The position numbers were made by a program, and so were the translations under genes. Of a stretch of DNA of 64,000 nt, positions 24,819-35,162 are shown in pieces. The notes beneath the pieces are model-generated. The model was not told the origin of the DNA. It saw only the letters and a program-made list of their open reading frames with translations, and ran no database searches. This DNA is from Pseudomonas nitroreducens. Lineage in GTDB: Bacteria > Pseudomonadota > Gammaproteobacteria > Pseudomonadales > Pseudomonadaceae. The stretch spans positions 1 to 64,000 of the forward strand of contig NZ_JALJXP010000011.1 in NCBI RefSeq assembly GCF_024170165.1. The letters run 5' to 3'. How positions within the stretch are numbered: position 1 is the first letter of the stretch; every line of letters begins with the position of its first letter.

Positions 24819-25919
24819 TTAGACGTTGAAGCGGAAGTGCATCACGTCGCCGTCCTTGACGATGTATTCCTTGCCTTCCAGGCGCCATTTGCCGGCTTCT
24901 TTCGCGCCCTGTTCGCCCTTGAACTGGATGAAGTCGTCGTAGGCGACGACTTCGGCGCGGATGAAGCCTTTTTCGAAGTCGGTGTGGATCACGGCGGCGG
25001 CCTGCGGGGCGGTGGCGCCGACGCGGACGGTCCAGGCGCGGACTTCCTTCACACCGGCGGTGAAGTAGGTCTGCAGGTGCAGCAGCTCGTAGCCGGCGCG
25101 GATCACGCGGTTCAGGCCGGGTTCTTCGAGGCCGAGGGACTCGAGGAACATGTCCTTCTCTTCGCCATCATCCAGCTCGGCGATCTCGGCTTCGATCTTG
25201 TTGCACACCGGTACGACCATGGCGCCTTCTTCTTCGGCGATGGCGCGCACGACGTCCAGGTGCGGGTTGTTCTCGAAGCCGTCTTCGGCAACGTTGGCGA
25301 TGTACATGACCGGCTTGCTGGTCAGCAGGTGGAAGCTGCGGACGAGACGCTTCTCGTCATCGCCCATGTTCTTCATCAGCGAGCGCGCGGGTTTGCCTTC
25401 GCTGAAGTGGGGGATGAGCTTTTCCAGCAGGGCTTTCTGCACCAGGGCGTCCTTGTCACCGCCCTTGGCGTTGCGCGCGACCTTCTGCAGTTGCTTCTCG
25501 CAGCTGTCGAGGTCGGCGAAGATCAGTTCGAGGTCGATGATCTCGATGTCGCGCTTGGGGTCGACGCTGTTGGAGACGTGGATGACGTTCTCGTCTTCGA
25601 AGCAGCGCACCACGTGGGCGATGGCGTCGGTCTCGCGGATGTTGGCGAGGAACTTGTTGCCCAGGCCTTCACCCTTGGACGCGCCTGCCACCAGGCCGGC
25701 GATGTCGACGAACTCCATGGTGGTCGGGATCACGCGCTCGGGCTTGACGATCTCGGCCAGCGCATCGAGGCGCGCGTCGGGCATCGGTACGATGCCGCTG
25801 TTCGGCTCGATGGTGCAGAAGGGGAAGTTTTCCGCCGCGATGCCGGATTTGGTCAGGGCGTTGAACAGGGTGGACTTGCCGACGTTGGGCAGGCCGACGA
25901 TGCCGCAGTTGAATCCCAT
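24819..25919 (-). CDS. ychF: Redox-regulated ATPase YchF (Obg family)
   Basis: A 366-residue Obg-like P-loop protein that hydrolyses ATP rather than GTP and binds ribosomes. G1 is GLPNVGKST at residues 8-16; G3 is [14 protein letters not shown] near 70; the altered G4, NVAED near 205, lacks the NKxD of true GTPases. The C-terminal TGS domain ends with the family phrase [14 protein letters not shown] and [12 protein letters not shown]. Length is typical (363-366). Last gene of prs-rplY-pth-ychF; the pth-ychF neighbourhood is conserved across gammaproteobacteria. A terminator follows. Confidence 0.96.
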   Translation of the reverse strand: MGFNCGIVGLPNVGKSTLFNALTKSGIAAENFPFCTIEPNSGIVPMPDARLDALAEIVKPERVIPTTMEFVDIAGLVAGASKGEGLGNKFLANIRETDAIAHVVRCFEDENVIHVSNSVDPKRDIEIIDLELIFADLDSCEKQLQKVARNAKGGDKDALVQKALLEKLIPHFSEGKPARSLMKNMGDDEKRLVRSFHLLTSKPVMYIANVAEDGFENNPHLDVVRAIAEEEGAMVVPVCNKIEAEIAELDDGEEKDMFLESLGLEEPGLNRVIRAGYELLHLQTYFTAGVKEVRAWTVRVGATAPQAAAVIHTDFEKGFIRAEVVAYDDFIQFKGEQGAKEAGKWRLEGKEYIVKDGDVMHFRFNV

Positions 25920-25958
25920 GCTAGGTTCCTCGCGCCACGTGGCGGAAATAGAGGTGAG

Positions 25959-26543
25959 TCAGGCCTTCTGGCTGTGCAGCTTCTGCATCGCGCGGGTCCA
26001 GTCCCCGTCGAGCATTTCCGGCAGCACGCCGAGGGCGGAGTCGATGCTGGTGTCGAGCAGTTCCTGCTCGGAGCGCGGGGCGCGGCCGAGGACGAAGCCG
26101 GAGACCAGGCTGCTGTGCCCCGGATGGCCGATGCCAAGCCGCAGGCGATGGAAACCGTTCTGGTTGCCGAGCTGGGCGATGATGTCGCGCAGCCCGTTGT
26201 GCCCGCCGTGTCCGCCGCCCTTCTTGAGCTTGGCGACGCCGGGAGGCATGTCGAGTTCGTCGTGGGCCACCAGGATGGCTTCGACCGGAATGCGGAAGAA
26301 TCCGGCGAGCGCCGCCACGGCCTGGCCGCTGCGGTTCATGTAGGTGGTGGGGATGAGCAGACGAACGTCGCGGCCTTTGTGGCTGAACTTGCCGACCAGG
26401 CCGAAGTACTTCTTGTCCAGCGACAGGTTCGCGCGTTGCGCGTCTGCCAGTCGCTCAACGAAAAGGGCCCCCGCGTTATGCCGGGTCTGGTCGTATTCGG
26501 GGCCTGGATTTCCCAGGCCAACGATCAGTTGTACGGCAGTCAC
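25959..26543 (-). CDS. pth: Peptidyl-tRNA hydrolase
   Basis: A 194-residue Pth that releases tRNA from peptidyl-tRNA dropped by ribosomes. [20 protein letters not shown] is at residues 6-25, with Asn12 and the catalytic His22. A second motif, [11 protein letters not shown], lies near residue 92, and [13 protein letters not shown] near 108. Length matches the family. Lies between rplY (38 bases upstream) and ychF (39 bases downstream), the conserved order. Confidence 0.97.
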   Translation of the reverse strand: MTAVQLIVGLGNPGPEYDQTRHNAGALFVERLADAQRANLSLDKKYFGLVGKFSHKGRDVRLLIPTTYMNRSGQAVAALAGFFRIPVEAILVAHDELDMPPGVAKLKKGGGHGGHNGLRDIIAQLGNQNGFHRLRLGIGHPGHSSLVSGFVLGRAPRSEQELLDTSIDSALGVLPEMLDGDWTRAMQKLHSQKA

Positions 26544-26581
26544 GACGGGGGCCCCTTCCTTAAAGGCAATGGTGCGCGCGA

Positions 26582-27196
26582 TTACTCGGCAGCAGCTTCG
26601 CCTTCACCTTCTTCTTTCACTACGCGGGAAGCGTGGATGTTGGCGACGGCCAGGTCGTTACCGTGGGCCAGTTGCACCAGCTCTACGCCTTTCGGCAGTT
26701 TCAGGTCGGACAGGTGAACGATCTGACCCAGTTCTACTTTGGCCAGGTCGACTTCGATGAACTCCGGCAGGTTGGCCGGCAGGCACGACACTTCAACTTC
26801 GGAGATCACGTGGGAGATCTCGCCGCCGCCAGTCTTGACGCCAACAGCGGTAGCTTCGTTGATGAAGTGCAGCGGTACGTGGGCGGTCAGTTTCTGGCCG
26901 GCAACGACGCGCTGGAAGTCAGCGTGCATGACGAAACCCTTGGACGGGTGACGCTGCAGGGCTTTGATCAGTACGGTTTCCTTGGCGGAGCCGACGTTCA
27001 GGGTGATCACGTGGCTGAAGGCAGCCTCGTTTTCCAGCAGCTTGGAAACTTCACGCAGTTCCAGGGTCAGGGATTGCGGGGCTTTCTCGCCACCGTAGAC
27101 CACAGCCGGGATCAGACCTTCGTTACGACGCAGGCGGCGGCTCGCACCTTTCCCCAGGTCGGAACGCTCTTGTGCATTCAGTACAAAATCAACCAT
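26582..27196 (-). CDS. rplY: 50S ribosomal protein L25/general stress protein Ctc
   Basis: A 204-residue bL25 of the long, two-domain Ctc/TL5 type. The 5S rRNA-binding beta-barrel occupies residues 1-95 ([16 protein letters not shown]-like start, then [16 protein letters not shown]). The C-terminal domain of about 100 residues has [20 protein letters not shown]. The E. coli L25 is only the first domain (94 residues). It is preceded by GGAGAG. Two hairpins lie between prs and this gene and may control it. Confidence 0.95.
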   Translation of the reverse strand: MVDFVLNAQERSDLGKGASRRLRRNEGLIPAVVYGGEKAPQSLTLELREVSKLLENEAAFSHVITLNVGSAKETVLIKALQRHPSKGFVMHADFQRVVAGQKLTAHVPLHFINEATAVGVKTGGGEISHVISEVEVSCLPANLPEFIEVDLAKVELGQIVHLSDLKLPKGVELVQLAHGNDLAVANIHASRVVKEEGEGEAAAE

Positions 27197-27219
27197 TTCA
27201 CACTCTCCAAAATGACAAG

Positions 27220-27284
27220 ATCGCCCGGACGCTTGCGACCAGCGTTCGGGCGATTTTGCTAATGCCCCGTCGACGTGACGGGGC
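27220..27284 (-). terminator. Two hairpins between prs and rplY
   Basis: The first, next to prs, is an 8-bp stem GCCCCGTC/GACGGGGC at 27264-27284. The second, at 27220-27254, is a 14-bp stem (ATCGCCCGGACGCT against AGCGTTCGGGCGAT, one G-U) with a seven-base loop, followed on the minus strand by CTTGTCATTTT. Together they would weaken or end prs transcription before rplY, or act as an rplY leader. The lack of a solid T-run argues for partial termination. Confidence 0.6.
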
Positions 27285-27308
27285 GCTTTACGTCAGCGCT
27301 GTCCCGCC

Positions 27309-28250
27309 TTAGCGGAACATGGCGCTGATCGATTCTTCATTGCTGATGCGGCGCATGGCTTCAGCGACAACCGGAGCGATGTCCAGCTGGCGGATACGAC
27401 CACAGGCTTGTGCAGCAGCGGACAGCGGGATGGTGTTGGTCACCACCAGCTCGTCCAGTACGGAATTCTCGATGTTCTCGATGGCACGACCCGACAGCAC
27501 CGGGTGGGTGCAGTAGGCGATGACCTTGGCGGCGCCGTGCTCTTTCAGAGCCTTGGCGGCGTGGCCGAGGGTGCCAGCGGTATCGACCATGTCGTCGACC
27601 AGTACGCAGGTACGGCCTTCGACATCACCGATGATGTGCATGACTTCGGACTGGTTGGCCTTCGGACGACGCTTGTCGATGATGGCCAGGTCCACGCCCA
27701 GGGACTTGGCGACGGCGCGAGCACGCACCACACCACCAATGTCCGGGGAGACGATCATCAGGTTCTCGAAGCGCTGGTCTTCGATGTCGTCGACCAGTAC
27801 GGGCGAGCCGTAGATGTTGTCGACGGGGATATCGAAGAAGCCCTGGATCTGGTCGGCGTGCAGGTCAACGGTGAGAACGCGGTTGACGCCTACGACGGTC
27901 AGCATGTCGGCAACGACTTTGGCGCTGATGGCCACGCGAGCGGAACGCGGACGGCGATCCTGGCGGGCGTAACCGAAGTAGGGGATGACTGCCGTGATAC
28001 GAGTCGCCGAGGAGCGGCGGAAGGCATCGGCCATCACCACCAGTTCCATCAGGTTGTCGTTGGTCGGTGCGCAGGTCGGTTGAATCAGGAAGACGTCCTT
28101 ACCACGAACGTTTTCGTTGATCTCAACGCTGATCTCGCCGTCGGAGAATTTACCGACAGAGACGTCACCGAGGGGGATGTGCAGCTGCCGTACGACACGG
28201 CGTGCCAGATCGGGGTTGGCGTTCCCCGTGAAAACCATCATTTTGGACAC
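27309..28250 (-). CDS. prs: Ribose-phosphate pyrophosphokinase (PRPP synthetase)
   Basis: A 313-residue PRPP synthetase making phosphoribosyl pyrophosphate from ribose-5-phosphate and ATP for nucleotides, His and Trp. Motifs are [12 protein letters not shown] near residue 30, the flexible loop [15 protein letters not shown] near 100, [11 protein letters not shown] near 130, and the PRPP-binding [13 protein letters not shown] near 220. I start at GTG 28250 (VSKMMVFTG), which gives the length and N-terminus of P. aeruginosa Prs. The open frame extends upstream through the tRNA gene, where no protein is expected. The two tRNA-Gln genes lie just upstream on the same strand. Confidence 0.96.
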   Translation of the reverse strand: MSKMMVFTGNANPDLARRVVRQLHIPLGDVSVGKFSDGEISVEINENVRGKDVFLIQPTCAPTNDNLMELVVMADAFRRSSATRITAVIPYFGYARQDRRPRSARVAISAKVVADMLTVVGVNRVLTVDLHADQIQGFFDIPVDNIYGSPVLVDDIEDQRFENLMIVSPDIGGVVRARAVAKSLGVDLAIIDKRRPKANQSEVMHIIGDVEGRTCVLVDDMVDTAGTLGHAAKALKEHGAAKVIAYCTHPVLSGRAIENIENSVLDELVVTNTIPLSAAAQACGRIRQLDIAPVVAEAMRRISNEESISAMFR

Positions 28251-28302
28251 GCTGCGGTACCTGTGTCGGCTTGAGGGTAGGCCCGGTTGAGCCAGAAGAA
28301 AA

Positions 28303-28377
28303 TGGCAGGGGCGGCTGGATTCGAACCAACGCATGGCAGGATCAAAACCTGCTGCCTTACCGCTTGGCGACGCCCCT
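28303..28377 (-). tRNA. tRNA-Gln (TTG), copy 2
   Basis: A 75-nt cloverleaf on the minus strand, AGGGGCGTCGCCAAGCGGTA at the 5' end, anticodon TTG (28345-28343) in the loop TTTTGAT, acceptor CGCCCCT-G and encoded CCA. Identical over its whole length to the copy at 28440. It lies 52 bases before prs. Confidence 0.96.
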
Positions 28378-28439
28378 GTAGCTTACAACTTGCGGAGCAA
28401 TGTGTTCGTTGACGCTGTACGTGTAACCCTGTGGGTTAA

Positions 28440-28514
28440 TGGCAGGGGCGGCTGGATTCGAACCAACGCATGGCAGGATCAAAACCTGCTGCCTTACCGC
28501 TTGGCGACGCCCCT
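28440..28514 (-). tRNA. tRNA-Gln (TTG), copy 1
   Basis: Base-for-base identical to the 28303 copy (75 nt, anticodon TTG, encoded CCA); 62 bases separate them. A single transcript from ispE to prs is likely to contain both. The ispE-tRNA-Gln-prs order is common in gammaproteobacteria. Confidence 0.96.
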
Positions 28515-28545
28515 GTATCGTACAACCGATTACATTGCTTTCTTC

Positions 28546-29394
28546 TCAGTCCAGATTTTGCAGCTTTCGGTGCAACATCGAGATGTTACGCCCCTGGGCA
28601 ACAAAACTTGGCAGAGTGGCCGGAAGTTGGCGGCGAACTTTATCAGCATCGCCCTTGTTTGGGAAGCTCCCAAACACACAAGCTCCGGTGCCGGTCAATC
28701 TAGCCTGGGTAAATTTACCTAGCTGGATCAGTGCGTTACGTACATCCGGGTAACGCTTCTCGACGACCGGCTGGCAGTCGTTATGACCGTCCACCCCGAG
28801 AAGGCTGCGAACTTTAATGGGCGGAGTATCCCGTGTCAACTCGGGATCGGAGAAAACTTCTGCTGTGGAGACAAAGACTTGCGGTACGACGACGAGGAAC
28901 CAGGGCTCGTCGAGTTGCACCGGGGTGAGCTGCTCGCCGACGCCCTCGGCGAATGCCGCGTGGCCGCGCACGAACACCGGAACGTCGGCACCCAGTGTCA
29001 GGCCAAGGGCGGCGAGACGGTCTTCGTCCCAGTCCAGCTGCCACAGATGATTGAGTGCGAGCAGGGTGGTCGCGGCGTCGGAGCTGCCGCCGCCAATGCC
29101 GCCGCCCATGGGCAGGCGCTTGTCCAGCCAGATGTCGGCGCCCAGTTTGCAGCCCGACTGCTCCTGCAGCCGGCGTGCGGCCTTGACGATCAGGTTGCTG
29201 TCGTGGGGAACGCCTTCGATCTCGGTGTTCAGGCGGATTTCGCCGTCCTGGCGCACGGCGAATTGCAGTTCGTCGCCGTGATCCAGGAACTGAAAGAGGG
29301 TCTGCAGCTCGTGGTAGCCATCGGCGCGGCGGCCGGTGATGTGCAGGAACAGGTTGAGCTTGGCCGGTGCCGGCAGAGTCAGGCGTTCGTGCAT
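28546..29394 (-). CDS. ispE: 4-diphosphocytidyl-2-C-methyl-D-erythritol kinase
   Basis: A 282-residue GHMP-family kinase of the MEP isoprenoid pathway, phosphorylating CDP-methylerythritol. Start [21 protein letters not shown] is family-typical with Lys and Asn at the active site. The ATP-binding GHMP loop is [19 protein letters not shown] near residues 95-113. A third motif [11 protein letters not shown] is near 255. The start codon lies one base after the lolB stop. Downstream are the tRNA-Gln genes. Confidence 0.95.
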   Translation of the reverse strand: MHERLTLPAPAKLNLFLHITGRRADGYHELQTLFQFLDHGDELQFAVRQDGEIRLNTEIEGVPHDSNLIVKAARRLQEQSGCKLGADIWLDKRLPMGGGIGGGSSDAATTLLALNHLWQLDWDEDRLAALGLTLGADVPVFVRGHAAFAEGVGEQLTPVQLDEPWFLVVVPQVFVSTAEVFSDPELTRDTPPIKVRSLLGVDGHNDCQPVVEKRYPDVRNALIQLGKFTQARLTGTGACVFGSFPNKGDADKVRRQLPATLPSFVAQGRNISMLHRKLQNLD

Positions 29395-29395
29395 G

Positions 29396-30040
29396 TCACT
29401 GCGGGGCCGCTTGGTTCGGCTGGCCTGCGCCCAATTGACGCGGCTGCCAGGTCTTTACCACCAGGGTGACGTCCAGATCCTGGCCGTGCAGCTTCAGGCG
29501 CTCGGGCAGCCAGTAGCCATTCTGCTCGCTGTAGCGGGTGTACTCCACGTCCCAGCCGTCCTGCTGCAGCTTGGCCAGGCGGCTGTCGCCGTCCAGGGTC
29601 AGGCGGCTCTTGCTGTCCGGTGCTGGCAGACCGCGAATCCACCAGAGCAGGTGGGAAACCGGCAGGCGCCAGCCCAGTTGCTGTTCCAGCAGTTCTTCGG
29701 GGGAGGCGGCCTCAAAGCGGCCTTGCCCTGCGACTTCCAGGGTCACCGCGCCTTCCCGTCCGGTCAGGCGTGCAGCGCCGCGCCCCAGGGGGCCGGAGAG
29801 GCGGATGTCGTAATAGTCCTGGCGCTGCAGCCAGAACAGTGTGCCACTGCCGGAGTCCTTGGGTGCACGGATGCCGACCTTGCCGTCGATCTGCCAGCCG
29901 TCGAGGGTGGCGATGCGCGCCTTGTGGGCATTCCAGGCGGTGGCGTTGCCCTGGCCTTCCAGGGCTTCGTGGGTGCCGAAGCTGGAGCAGCCGGCGAGCA
30001 GGGCAAGCGCGGCGGCGCCGATCAGGTGACGTAAACGCAT
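29396..30040 (-). CDS. lolB: Outer-membrane lipoprotein localisation protein LolB
   Basis: A 214-residue lipoprotein that accepts lipoproteins from LolA and inserts them in the outer membrane. Signal and lipobox LALLAGC put the lipidated Cys at residue 18. The mature part has the LolB beta-barrel-like pattern with [18 protein letters not shown] and [11 protein letters not shown]. Position between a TPR lipoprotein gene (three bases away) and ispE is the conserved one. Confidence 0.93.
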   Translation of the reverse strand: MRLRHLIGAAALALLAGCSSFGTHEALEGQGNATAWNAHKARIATLDGWQIDGKVGIRAPKDSGSGTLFWLQRQDYYDIRLSGPLGRGAARLTGREGAVTLEVAGQGRFEAASPEELLEQQLGWRLPVSHLLWWIRGLPAPDSKSRLTLDGDSRLAKLQQDGWDVEYTRYSEQNGYWLPERLKLHGQDLDVTLVVKTWQPRQLGAGQPNQAAPQ

Positions 30041-30043
30041 GAA

Positions 30044-31768
30044 TCAGAGGGTTCCGGAGCCGGTCAGGCGCAGCATGGTGTCGCGCAGGACGGCGCTGTC
30101 AGGCTGGCTTTGCAGAGCGGTGGCCCAGACCTTGCGGGCTTCGCTCTGCTTGCCCTGGGCCCAGAGCACTTCGCCCAGGTGCGCGGCCACTTCGTGGTCG
30201 GGGAAGCGTTCCAGCGCCTTGCGCAGGTAGGTTTCCGCTTCGCTGAGGTTGCCCAGGCGGTAATTCACCCAGCCCAGGCTGTCGAGGATCGCGGGGTCGT
30301 CCGGGTTCAGCGAGTGGGCCTTCTGGATCAGGTCGCGGGCTTCGCTGTAGCGGGTGGTGCGGTCGGCCAGGGTGTAACCCAGCGCGTTGAGCGCCATGGC
30401 GTTGTCCGGCTCGCGCTGGATGATCAGCCGCAGGTCCTGCTCCATCTGCGCCAGGTCGTTGCGCTTCTCGGCAAGCATGGAGCGGGTGTAGAGCAGGTTG
30501 AGGTCATCCGGGAACTGCTTGAGGCCCTGCTGGATGACGTTCCAGGCGCGGTCCACCTGGTCGCGATTGGACAGGCCTTCGGCTTCGATCAGGTACAGCT
30601 GGATGGCGTAGTCCGGCTGGCGGTCGCGGGTTTCGGCGAGGCGGCGCGAGGCGTCGTCGTAGCGCTTCTGGTCCAGCAGGATCTCGGTGGAACGCAGCTG
30701 GGCCGGTAGGAAGTCGTTGCCCGGGCCGACCAGGGCATATTCCTTCAGTGCGGTTTCCGGGTCCTTCTGCTCCTCGGCCAGGCGGCCCAGGTTGAAGTGG
30801 GCGGAGTCGACATGGCTGTCGCGCTCGACCAGTTCCTGCAGATAGACCTTGGCCTCGTCCCAGGCCTGGGCTTCGAGGCAGACCAGTGCCAGGGAGAAGC
30901 GCAGGTCGTCGTCGTCGGGGAACTGCTCGACCAGTGCGGAGAATTCGGCCTTGGCGTCTTCCAGGCGGTTCTGCTCCACCAGCAGGCGGGCGTAGGCGAG
31001 GTGGACGCGCTTGTCGTCCGGGTGTTCCTTGATGCCGGCCTTGAGCAGCGGCAGCGCTTCGTCGCTGCGCTTCATGCTCTGCAGCAGACGCGCGCGCAGC
31101 AGCAGCGGGGCGACGTCGTGCTTGCTGGCGGAGTTGTCTTCGAGCAGGTGCAAGGCTTCCTGCGGGCGGCCGTCCTGCTGCAGCAGCAGGGCCTTGCCGA
31201 ACAGCAGCTGGCCGTTGTCGGGGTACTTCTTCAGCAGGCGGTCGAAACTCTGCAGCAGGCCGGCGCGGGTATCCGGGTCGGTCTCGGCGGCGGACAGCGC
31301 GAGGAAGTCGAAGTGGGTGTCGCCCTGGCCGTTGAGGACTTTCTCCATGTAGATCATGGATTCGTCGTACTGGCCGGTGCGCGCCAGCTGGATGGCGGCG
31401 GCGCGCTGGGCGTCGAGGTTGTCCGGCGCGGCCTTGGCCCAGATCAGCGAGGTGTCCAGGGCTTCCTGGTCGGCGCCCAGGTACTCGGCGATGCGGAACG
31501 CGCGTTCGGCGACGCCCGGATCACGGGTTTCCCTGGCCTGCTCGACGTAGTTGGCGAGGGCGATGTCGAAGCGGTTGCGCTGGCCGGCGAGCTCGGCGGT
31601 GAGCAGCGAGAACATCGTGTCTTCGCTGAAGGAGCCGTACTTCTGGTCCTTCTGAGCAGCCGCAGCCTTGTCCTTCTCTGCAGAAGCACTGTCGGCGTTT
31701 TTCTGTGTAAGAGACTGGCAGCCGCCGAGCAGCAGCAGAGCAGTCAGCAGCGCAAGAGACTTGTTCAT
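30044..31768 (-). CDS. TPR-repeat lipoprotein
   Basis: A 574-residue lipoprotein made of tetratricopeptide repeats. The start at 31768 gives MNKSLALLTALLLLGGCQS with lipobox LLGGC at about residues 13-17; the upstream ATG at 31810 would spoil the signal. After about 60 charged residues, some ten or more helical TPR pairs fill the rest, many with the Ala/Gly, Tyr, Pro pattern of TPRs (for example AMALNALGYTLADRTTRYSEARDLI near 460). P. aeruginosa has a matching gene (PA4667) at the head of the same lolB-ispE string. It probably acts as a periplasmic or outer-membrane scaffold; partner unknown. Divergent from hemA. Confidence 0.88.
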   Translation of the reverse strand: MNKSLALLTALLLLGGCQSLTQKNADSASAEKDKAAAAQKDQKYGSFSEDTMFSLLTAELAGQRNRFDIALANYVEQARETRDPGVAERAFRIAEYLGADQEALDTSLIWAKAAPDNLDAQRAAAIQLARTGQYDESMIYMEKVLNGQGDTHFDFLALSAAETDPDTRAGLLQSFDRLLKKYPDNGQLLFGKALLLQQDGRPQEALHLLEDNSASKHDVAPLLLRARLLQSMKRSDEALPLLKAGIKEHPDDKRVHLAYARLLVEQNRLEDAKAEFSALVEQFPDDDDLRFSLALVCLEAQAWDEAKVYLQELVERDSHVDSAHFNLGRLAEEQKDPETALKEYALVGPGNDFLPAQLRSTEILLDQKRYDDASRRLAETRDRQPDYAIQLYLIEAEGLSNRDQVDRAWNVIQQGLKQFPDDLNLLYTRSMLAEKRNDLAQMEQDLRLIIQREPDNAMALNALGYTLADRTTRYSEARDLIQKAHSLNPDDPAILDSLGWVNYRLGNLSEAETYLRKALERFPDHEVAAHLGEVLWAQGKQSEARKVWATALQSQPDSAVLRDTMLRLTGSGTL

Positions 31769-31894
31769 AGAGGAAGGACGAGGGCCTGACCTGCGAAATG
31801 GGACCATCATGACATAAGGAAAGTGCCAATCCCATGGGCAAGCGCCCGTTACGGGCCTGTATACGATTTGCAGTGTGCGATCCGTCGCGGGTGG

Positions 31895-31922
31895 TTGTCC
31901 TTCACAAGGCTAAGTAGGACAA
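31895..31922. promoter_or_regulatory. Inverted repeat upstream of hemA
   Basis: TTGTCCT (31895-31901) and AGGACAA (31916-31922) are perfect 7-bp arms around 14 bases, ending 34 bases before the hemA start. They could be an operator or a leader stem; no match to a known regulator is claimed. Confidence 0.35.
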
Positions 31923-31955
31923 TTGCGGGCTTTCCGATCAGCTCAGCGATTCTGC

Positions 31956-33224
31956 ATGGCCTTCATTGCCCTCGGCATCAACCACAAGACCGCGTCCGTG
32001 GCCGTCCGCGAGCGCGTGGCTTTTACTCCCGAGCAGATGGTCGAGGCCCTGCAGCTGCTGTGCAGGCTGACTTCCAGCCGCGAAGCCGCGATCCTCTCCA
32101 CCTGCAACCGCAGCGAACTCTACCTGGAGATCGAGCATCCGGACGCCGGCGACGTGCTGGCCTGGCTGGCCGACTACCACAACCTGGGGATCGACGACCT
32201 GCGCGCCTGTGCCTACGTCCACCAGGACGAGGACGCCGTGCGCCACATGATGCGCGTCGCTGCGGGCCTGGATTCCATGGTGCTGGGCGAGCCGCAGATC
32301 CTCGGGCAGATGAAGTCCGCCTACGCTGTAGCCCGCGAGGCCGGCACCGTCGGGCCGATGCTCGGGCGCCTGTTCCAGGCCACCTTCAGTACCGCCAAGA
32401 CCGTGCGCACCGACACCGCCATCGGCGAGAACCCGGTGTCCGTGGCTTTCGCCGCGGTCAGCCTGGCCCGGCAGATCTTCAGCGACCTGAGCCGCAGCCA
32501 GGCGCTGCTGATCGGCGCCGGCGAGACCATCACCTTGGTCGCCCGCCACCTGCACGAGCAGGGCGTGAAGCGCATCGTCGTCGCCAACCGCACCCTGGAG
32601 CGCGCCAGCCTGCTGGCCGAGCAGTTCGGCGCCCGCGCGATCCTGCTGGCGGACATGCCGGACGAGCTGGTCAACAGCGACATCGTCATCAGTTCCACCG
32701 CCAGCCAGCTGCCGATCCTCGGCAAGGGCGCGGTGGAGCGTGCGCTCAAACAGCGTCGGCACAAGCCGATGTTCATGGTCGACATCGCCGTGCCGCGCGA
32801 CATCGAGCCGGAAGTCGGCGAGCTGGAAGACGTCTACCTGTATAGCGTCGACGACCTCCACGAAGTGGTCGCGGAAAACCTCAAGAGCCGCCAGGGCGCC
32901 GCCCAGGCCGCCGAGGAGCTGGTCGGCGATGGCGTGCACGAGTTCATGCTGCGCCTGCGCGAGCTGGCCGCGGTCGATGTGCTGCGCGCCTATCGACAGC
33001 AGGCCGAGCGCCTGCGCGACGAGGAAACCCAGAAGGCCCAGCGCCTGCTGGCCAATGGCGCCGACCCGATGGACGTCATCGCCCAGCTCAGCCGTGGCCT
33101 GACCAACAAATTGCTGCACGCCCCCAGCGTGCAGATGAAGAAACTCTCCGCCGAGGGCCGCATCGATGCGCTGGCCGTCGCGCAGGAACTGTTCGCCCTC
33201 GAGGAGGGCACTGACAAGCGATGA
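31956..33224 (+). CDS. hemA: Glutamyl-tRNA reductase
   Basis: A 422-residue enzyme reducing glutamyl-tRNA to glutamate-1-semialdehyde, the first committed step of haem synthesis. [20 protein letters not shown] is the family start; catalytic Cys50 lies in [10 protein letters not shown]. The NADPH domain has [17 protein letters not shown] near 180, and the C-terminal dimerisation helices carry [14 protein letters not shown]. The start at 31956 gives the length of the P. aeruginosa enzyme; an ATG-less extension upstream is rejected. The stop overlaps the prfA ATG. First gene of hemA-prfA-prmC-moeB-murI. Confidence 0.96.
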   Translation: MAFIALGINHKTASVAVRERVAFTPEQMVEALQLLCRLTSSREAAILSTCNRSELYLEIEHPDAGDVLAWLADYHNLGIDDLRACAYVHQDEDAVRHMMRVAAGLDSMVLGEPQILGQMKSAYAVAREAGTVGPMLGRLFQATFSTAKTVRTDTAIGENPVSVAFAAVSLARQIFSDLSRSQALLIGAGETITLVARHLHEQGVKRIVVANRTLERASLLAEQFGARAILLADMPDELVNSDIVISSTASQLPILGKGAVERALKQRRHKPMFMVDIAVPRDIEPEVGELEDVYLYSVDDLHEVVAENLKSRQGAAQAAEELVGDGVHEFMLRLRELAAVDVLRAYRQQAERLRDEETQKAQRLLANGADPMDVIAQLSRGLTNKLLHAPSVQMKKLSAEGRIDALAVAQELFALEEGTDKR

Positions 33225-34303
33225 AAGCGTCCCTCCTGAAAAAGCTGGATATCCTCAGTGATCGCTACGAAGAGCTCACCGCTCTGCTGGGCGACGCCGA
33301 GGTCATCAGCGACCAGACCAAGTTCCGCGCCTACTCCCGTGAATACGCGGAAGTGGAGCCGGTCATCCTCGCCTTCCGCGAGTTCCGCAAGGTGCAGTCC
33401 GACCTCGAAGGCGCCCAGGCGCTGCTCAAGGACAGCGACCCGGACCTGCGCGAAATGGCCGAGGAGGAAGTCGCCGAGGCCAAGTCCGCGTTGGTCGGCC
33501 TGGAGGATCGCCTGCAGCGCATGCTGCTGCCCAAGGACCCCAACGACGGCCGCAACGTTTTCCTGGAGATCCGCGCCGGCACCGGCGGCGACGAGGCCGC
33601 GATCTTCTCCGGCGACCTGTTCCGCATGTACTCGCGCTACGCCGAGAAACAGGGCTGGCGCGTCGAAGTCATGTCCGAGAACGAAGGCGAACACGGTGGT
33701 TATAAAGAAGTGATTGCCCGCGTCGAGGGTGAGAACGTCTACGCCAAGCTCAAGTTCGAATCCGGCGCCCACCGCGTGCAGCGCGTGCCGGCCACCGAGT
33801 CCCAGGGCCGCATTCATACCTCGGCCTGTACCGTGGCGGTACTGCCCGAGCCGGACGAACAGGCGGCCATCGAGATCAACCCGGCCGACCTGCGCGTGGA
33901 CACCTACCGCTCCTCCGGCGCCGGCGGCCAGCACGTGAACAAGACCGACTCGGCGGTGCGCATCACGCACATCCCGTCGGGCATCGTGGTCGAGTGCCAG
34001 GAAGAACGCTCGCAGCACAAGAACCGCGCCAAGGCCATGGCCTGGCTGGCGGCCAAGCTCAACGACCAGCAGCAGTCCGCGGCCCAGCAGGCGATCGCCA
34101 GCACGCGCAAGCTGCTGGTCGGTTCGGGTGATCGCTCCGAGCGCATCCGCACCTACAATTTCCCCCAGGGCCGGGTGACCGACCACCGCATCAACCTCAC
34201 CCTGTATTCCCTGGGTGAAGTCATGGAAGGCGCGGTGGAGCAGGTCATCGAGCCGCTCCTGCAAGAGTTCCAGGCCGACCAGCTGGCCGCGCTCGGCGAC
34301 TGA
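33221..34303 (+). CDS. prfA: Peptide chain release factor 1
   Basis: A 360-residue RF1 that recognises UAA and UAG. The anticodon-like PAT tripeptide is at about residues 188-190 ([15 protein letters not shown]). The GGQ motif, whose Gln is methylated by PrmC, is at 235-237 in [16 protein letters not shown]. The ATG overlaps the hemA stop codon. prmC, encoding its methylase, follows 28 bases downstream. Confidence 0.97.
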   Translation: MKASLLKKLDILSDRYEELTALLGDAEVISDQTKFRAYSREYAEVEPVILAFREFRKVQSDLEGAQALLKDSDPDLREMAEEEVAEAKSALVGLEDRLQRMLLPKDPNDGRNVFLEIRAGTGGDEAAIFSGDLFRMYSRYAEKQGWRVEVMSENEGEHGGYKEVIARVEGENVYAKLKFESGAHRVQRVPATESQGRIHTSACTVAVLPEPDEQAAIEINPADLRVDTYRSSGAGGQHVNKTDSAVRITHIPSGIVVECQEERSQHKNRAKAMAWLAAKLNDQQQSAAQQAIASTRKLLVGSGDRSERIRTYNFPQGRVTDHRINLTLYSLGEVMEGAVEQVIEPLLQEFQADQLAALGD

Positions 34304-34331
34304 GCGCGGGCCACTGAGAGAGCGACAGACC

Positions 34332-35162
34332 ATGGCAACCATCATGACCCTGCTCAACGAGGCGCAACTGCCGGACTCGCCCAGTGCGCGCCTGGACGCC
34401 GAGCTGCTGCTCGCCGCCGCATTGGGCAAACCGCGCAGCTTCCTGCGGACCTGGCCCGAACGCGTGGTCAGCCGCGAGGCCCACGACCTCTACGACCGCT
34501 ACCTGGCCCGCCGGGTGGCTGGCGAGCCGGTGGCCTACATTCTCGGGCGCCAGGGCTTCTGGAGCCTGGACCTGGAAGTCGCGCCGCACACCCTGATCCC
34601 GCGTCCGGACACCGAGCTGCTGGTGGAGACCGCGCTGGCGCTGCTGCCGGCCTCGCCAGCACGCGTGCTCGACCTGGGCACCGGCACCGGCGCCATCGCC
34701 CTCGCCCTGGCGTGCGAGCGCCTGAGCTGGCAGGTGCTGGGCGTCGACCGCATTCCCGAGGCCGTGGCCCTGGCCGAGCGCAACCGCGAACGCCTGCGCC
34801 TGGCCAACGTCGCCTTCCGCGCCAGTCACTGGTTCTCCGCGGTGAATGAAGAGCGTTTCTCGCTGATCGTCAGCAACCCGCCTTACATTCCCAGCACCGA
34901 CCCGCACCTCAAGCAGGGCGATGTGCGCTTCGAGCCGTCGAGCGCGCTGGTCTCCGGGTCGGACGGGCTGGACGACATCCGCCTGATCATCGAGCAGGCA
35001 CCGAATCATCTGGAGAACGGTGGCTGGCTGATGCTCGAACATGGCTTCGACCAGCCTGACGCCGTGCGCGACCTGCTGCTCAGCCGCGGCTTCAGCGCGG
35101 TGGAAAGCCGCCGCGACCTGGGTGGCCACGAACGCATCAGCCTGGGGCGCTGGACATGCTGA
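34332..35162 (+). CDS. prmC: Release factor glutamine methyltransferase PrmC
   Basis: A 276-residue SAM-dependent methyltransferase that methylates the GGQ glutamine of RF1 and RF2. The N-terminal helical substrate-binding domain (1-85) has LLAAALGKPRSFL and RRVAGEPVAYILG. The catalytic domain carries the SAM motif VLDLGTGTGAIALAL near 113 and NPPY at 182-185, which grips the glutamine. Overlaps moeB by seven bases. Confidence 0.96.
   Translation: MATIMTLLNEAQLPDSPSARLDAELLLAAALGKPRSFLRTWPERVVSREAHDLYDRYLARRVAGEPVAYILGRQGFWSLDLEVAPHTLIPRPDTELLVETALALLPASPARVLDLGTGTGAIALALACERLSWQVLGVDRIPEAVALAERNRERLRLANVAFRASHWFSAVNEERFSLIVSNPPYIPSTDPHLKQGDVRFEPSSALVSGSDGLDDIRLIIEQAPNHLENGGWLMLEHGFDQPDAVRDLLLSRGFSAVESRRDLGGHERISLGRWTC

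Noticed and set aside
24690-26717. Long plus-strand frame opposite ychF and pth
   Set aside because: Shadow of two well-known genes; no ribosome-binding site and no motif.
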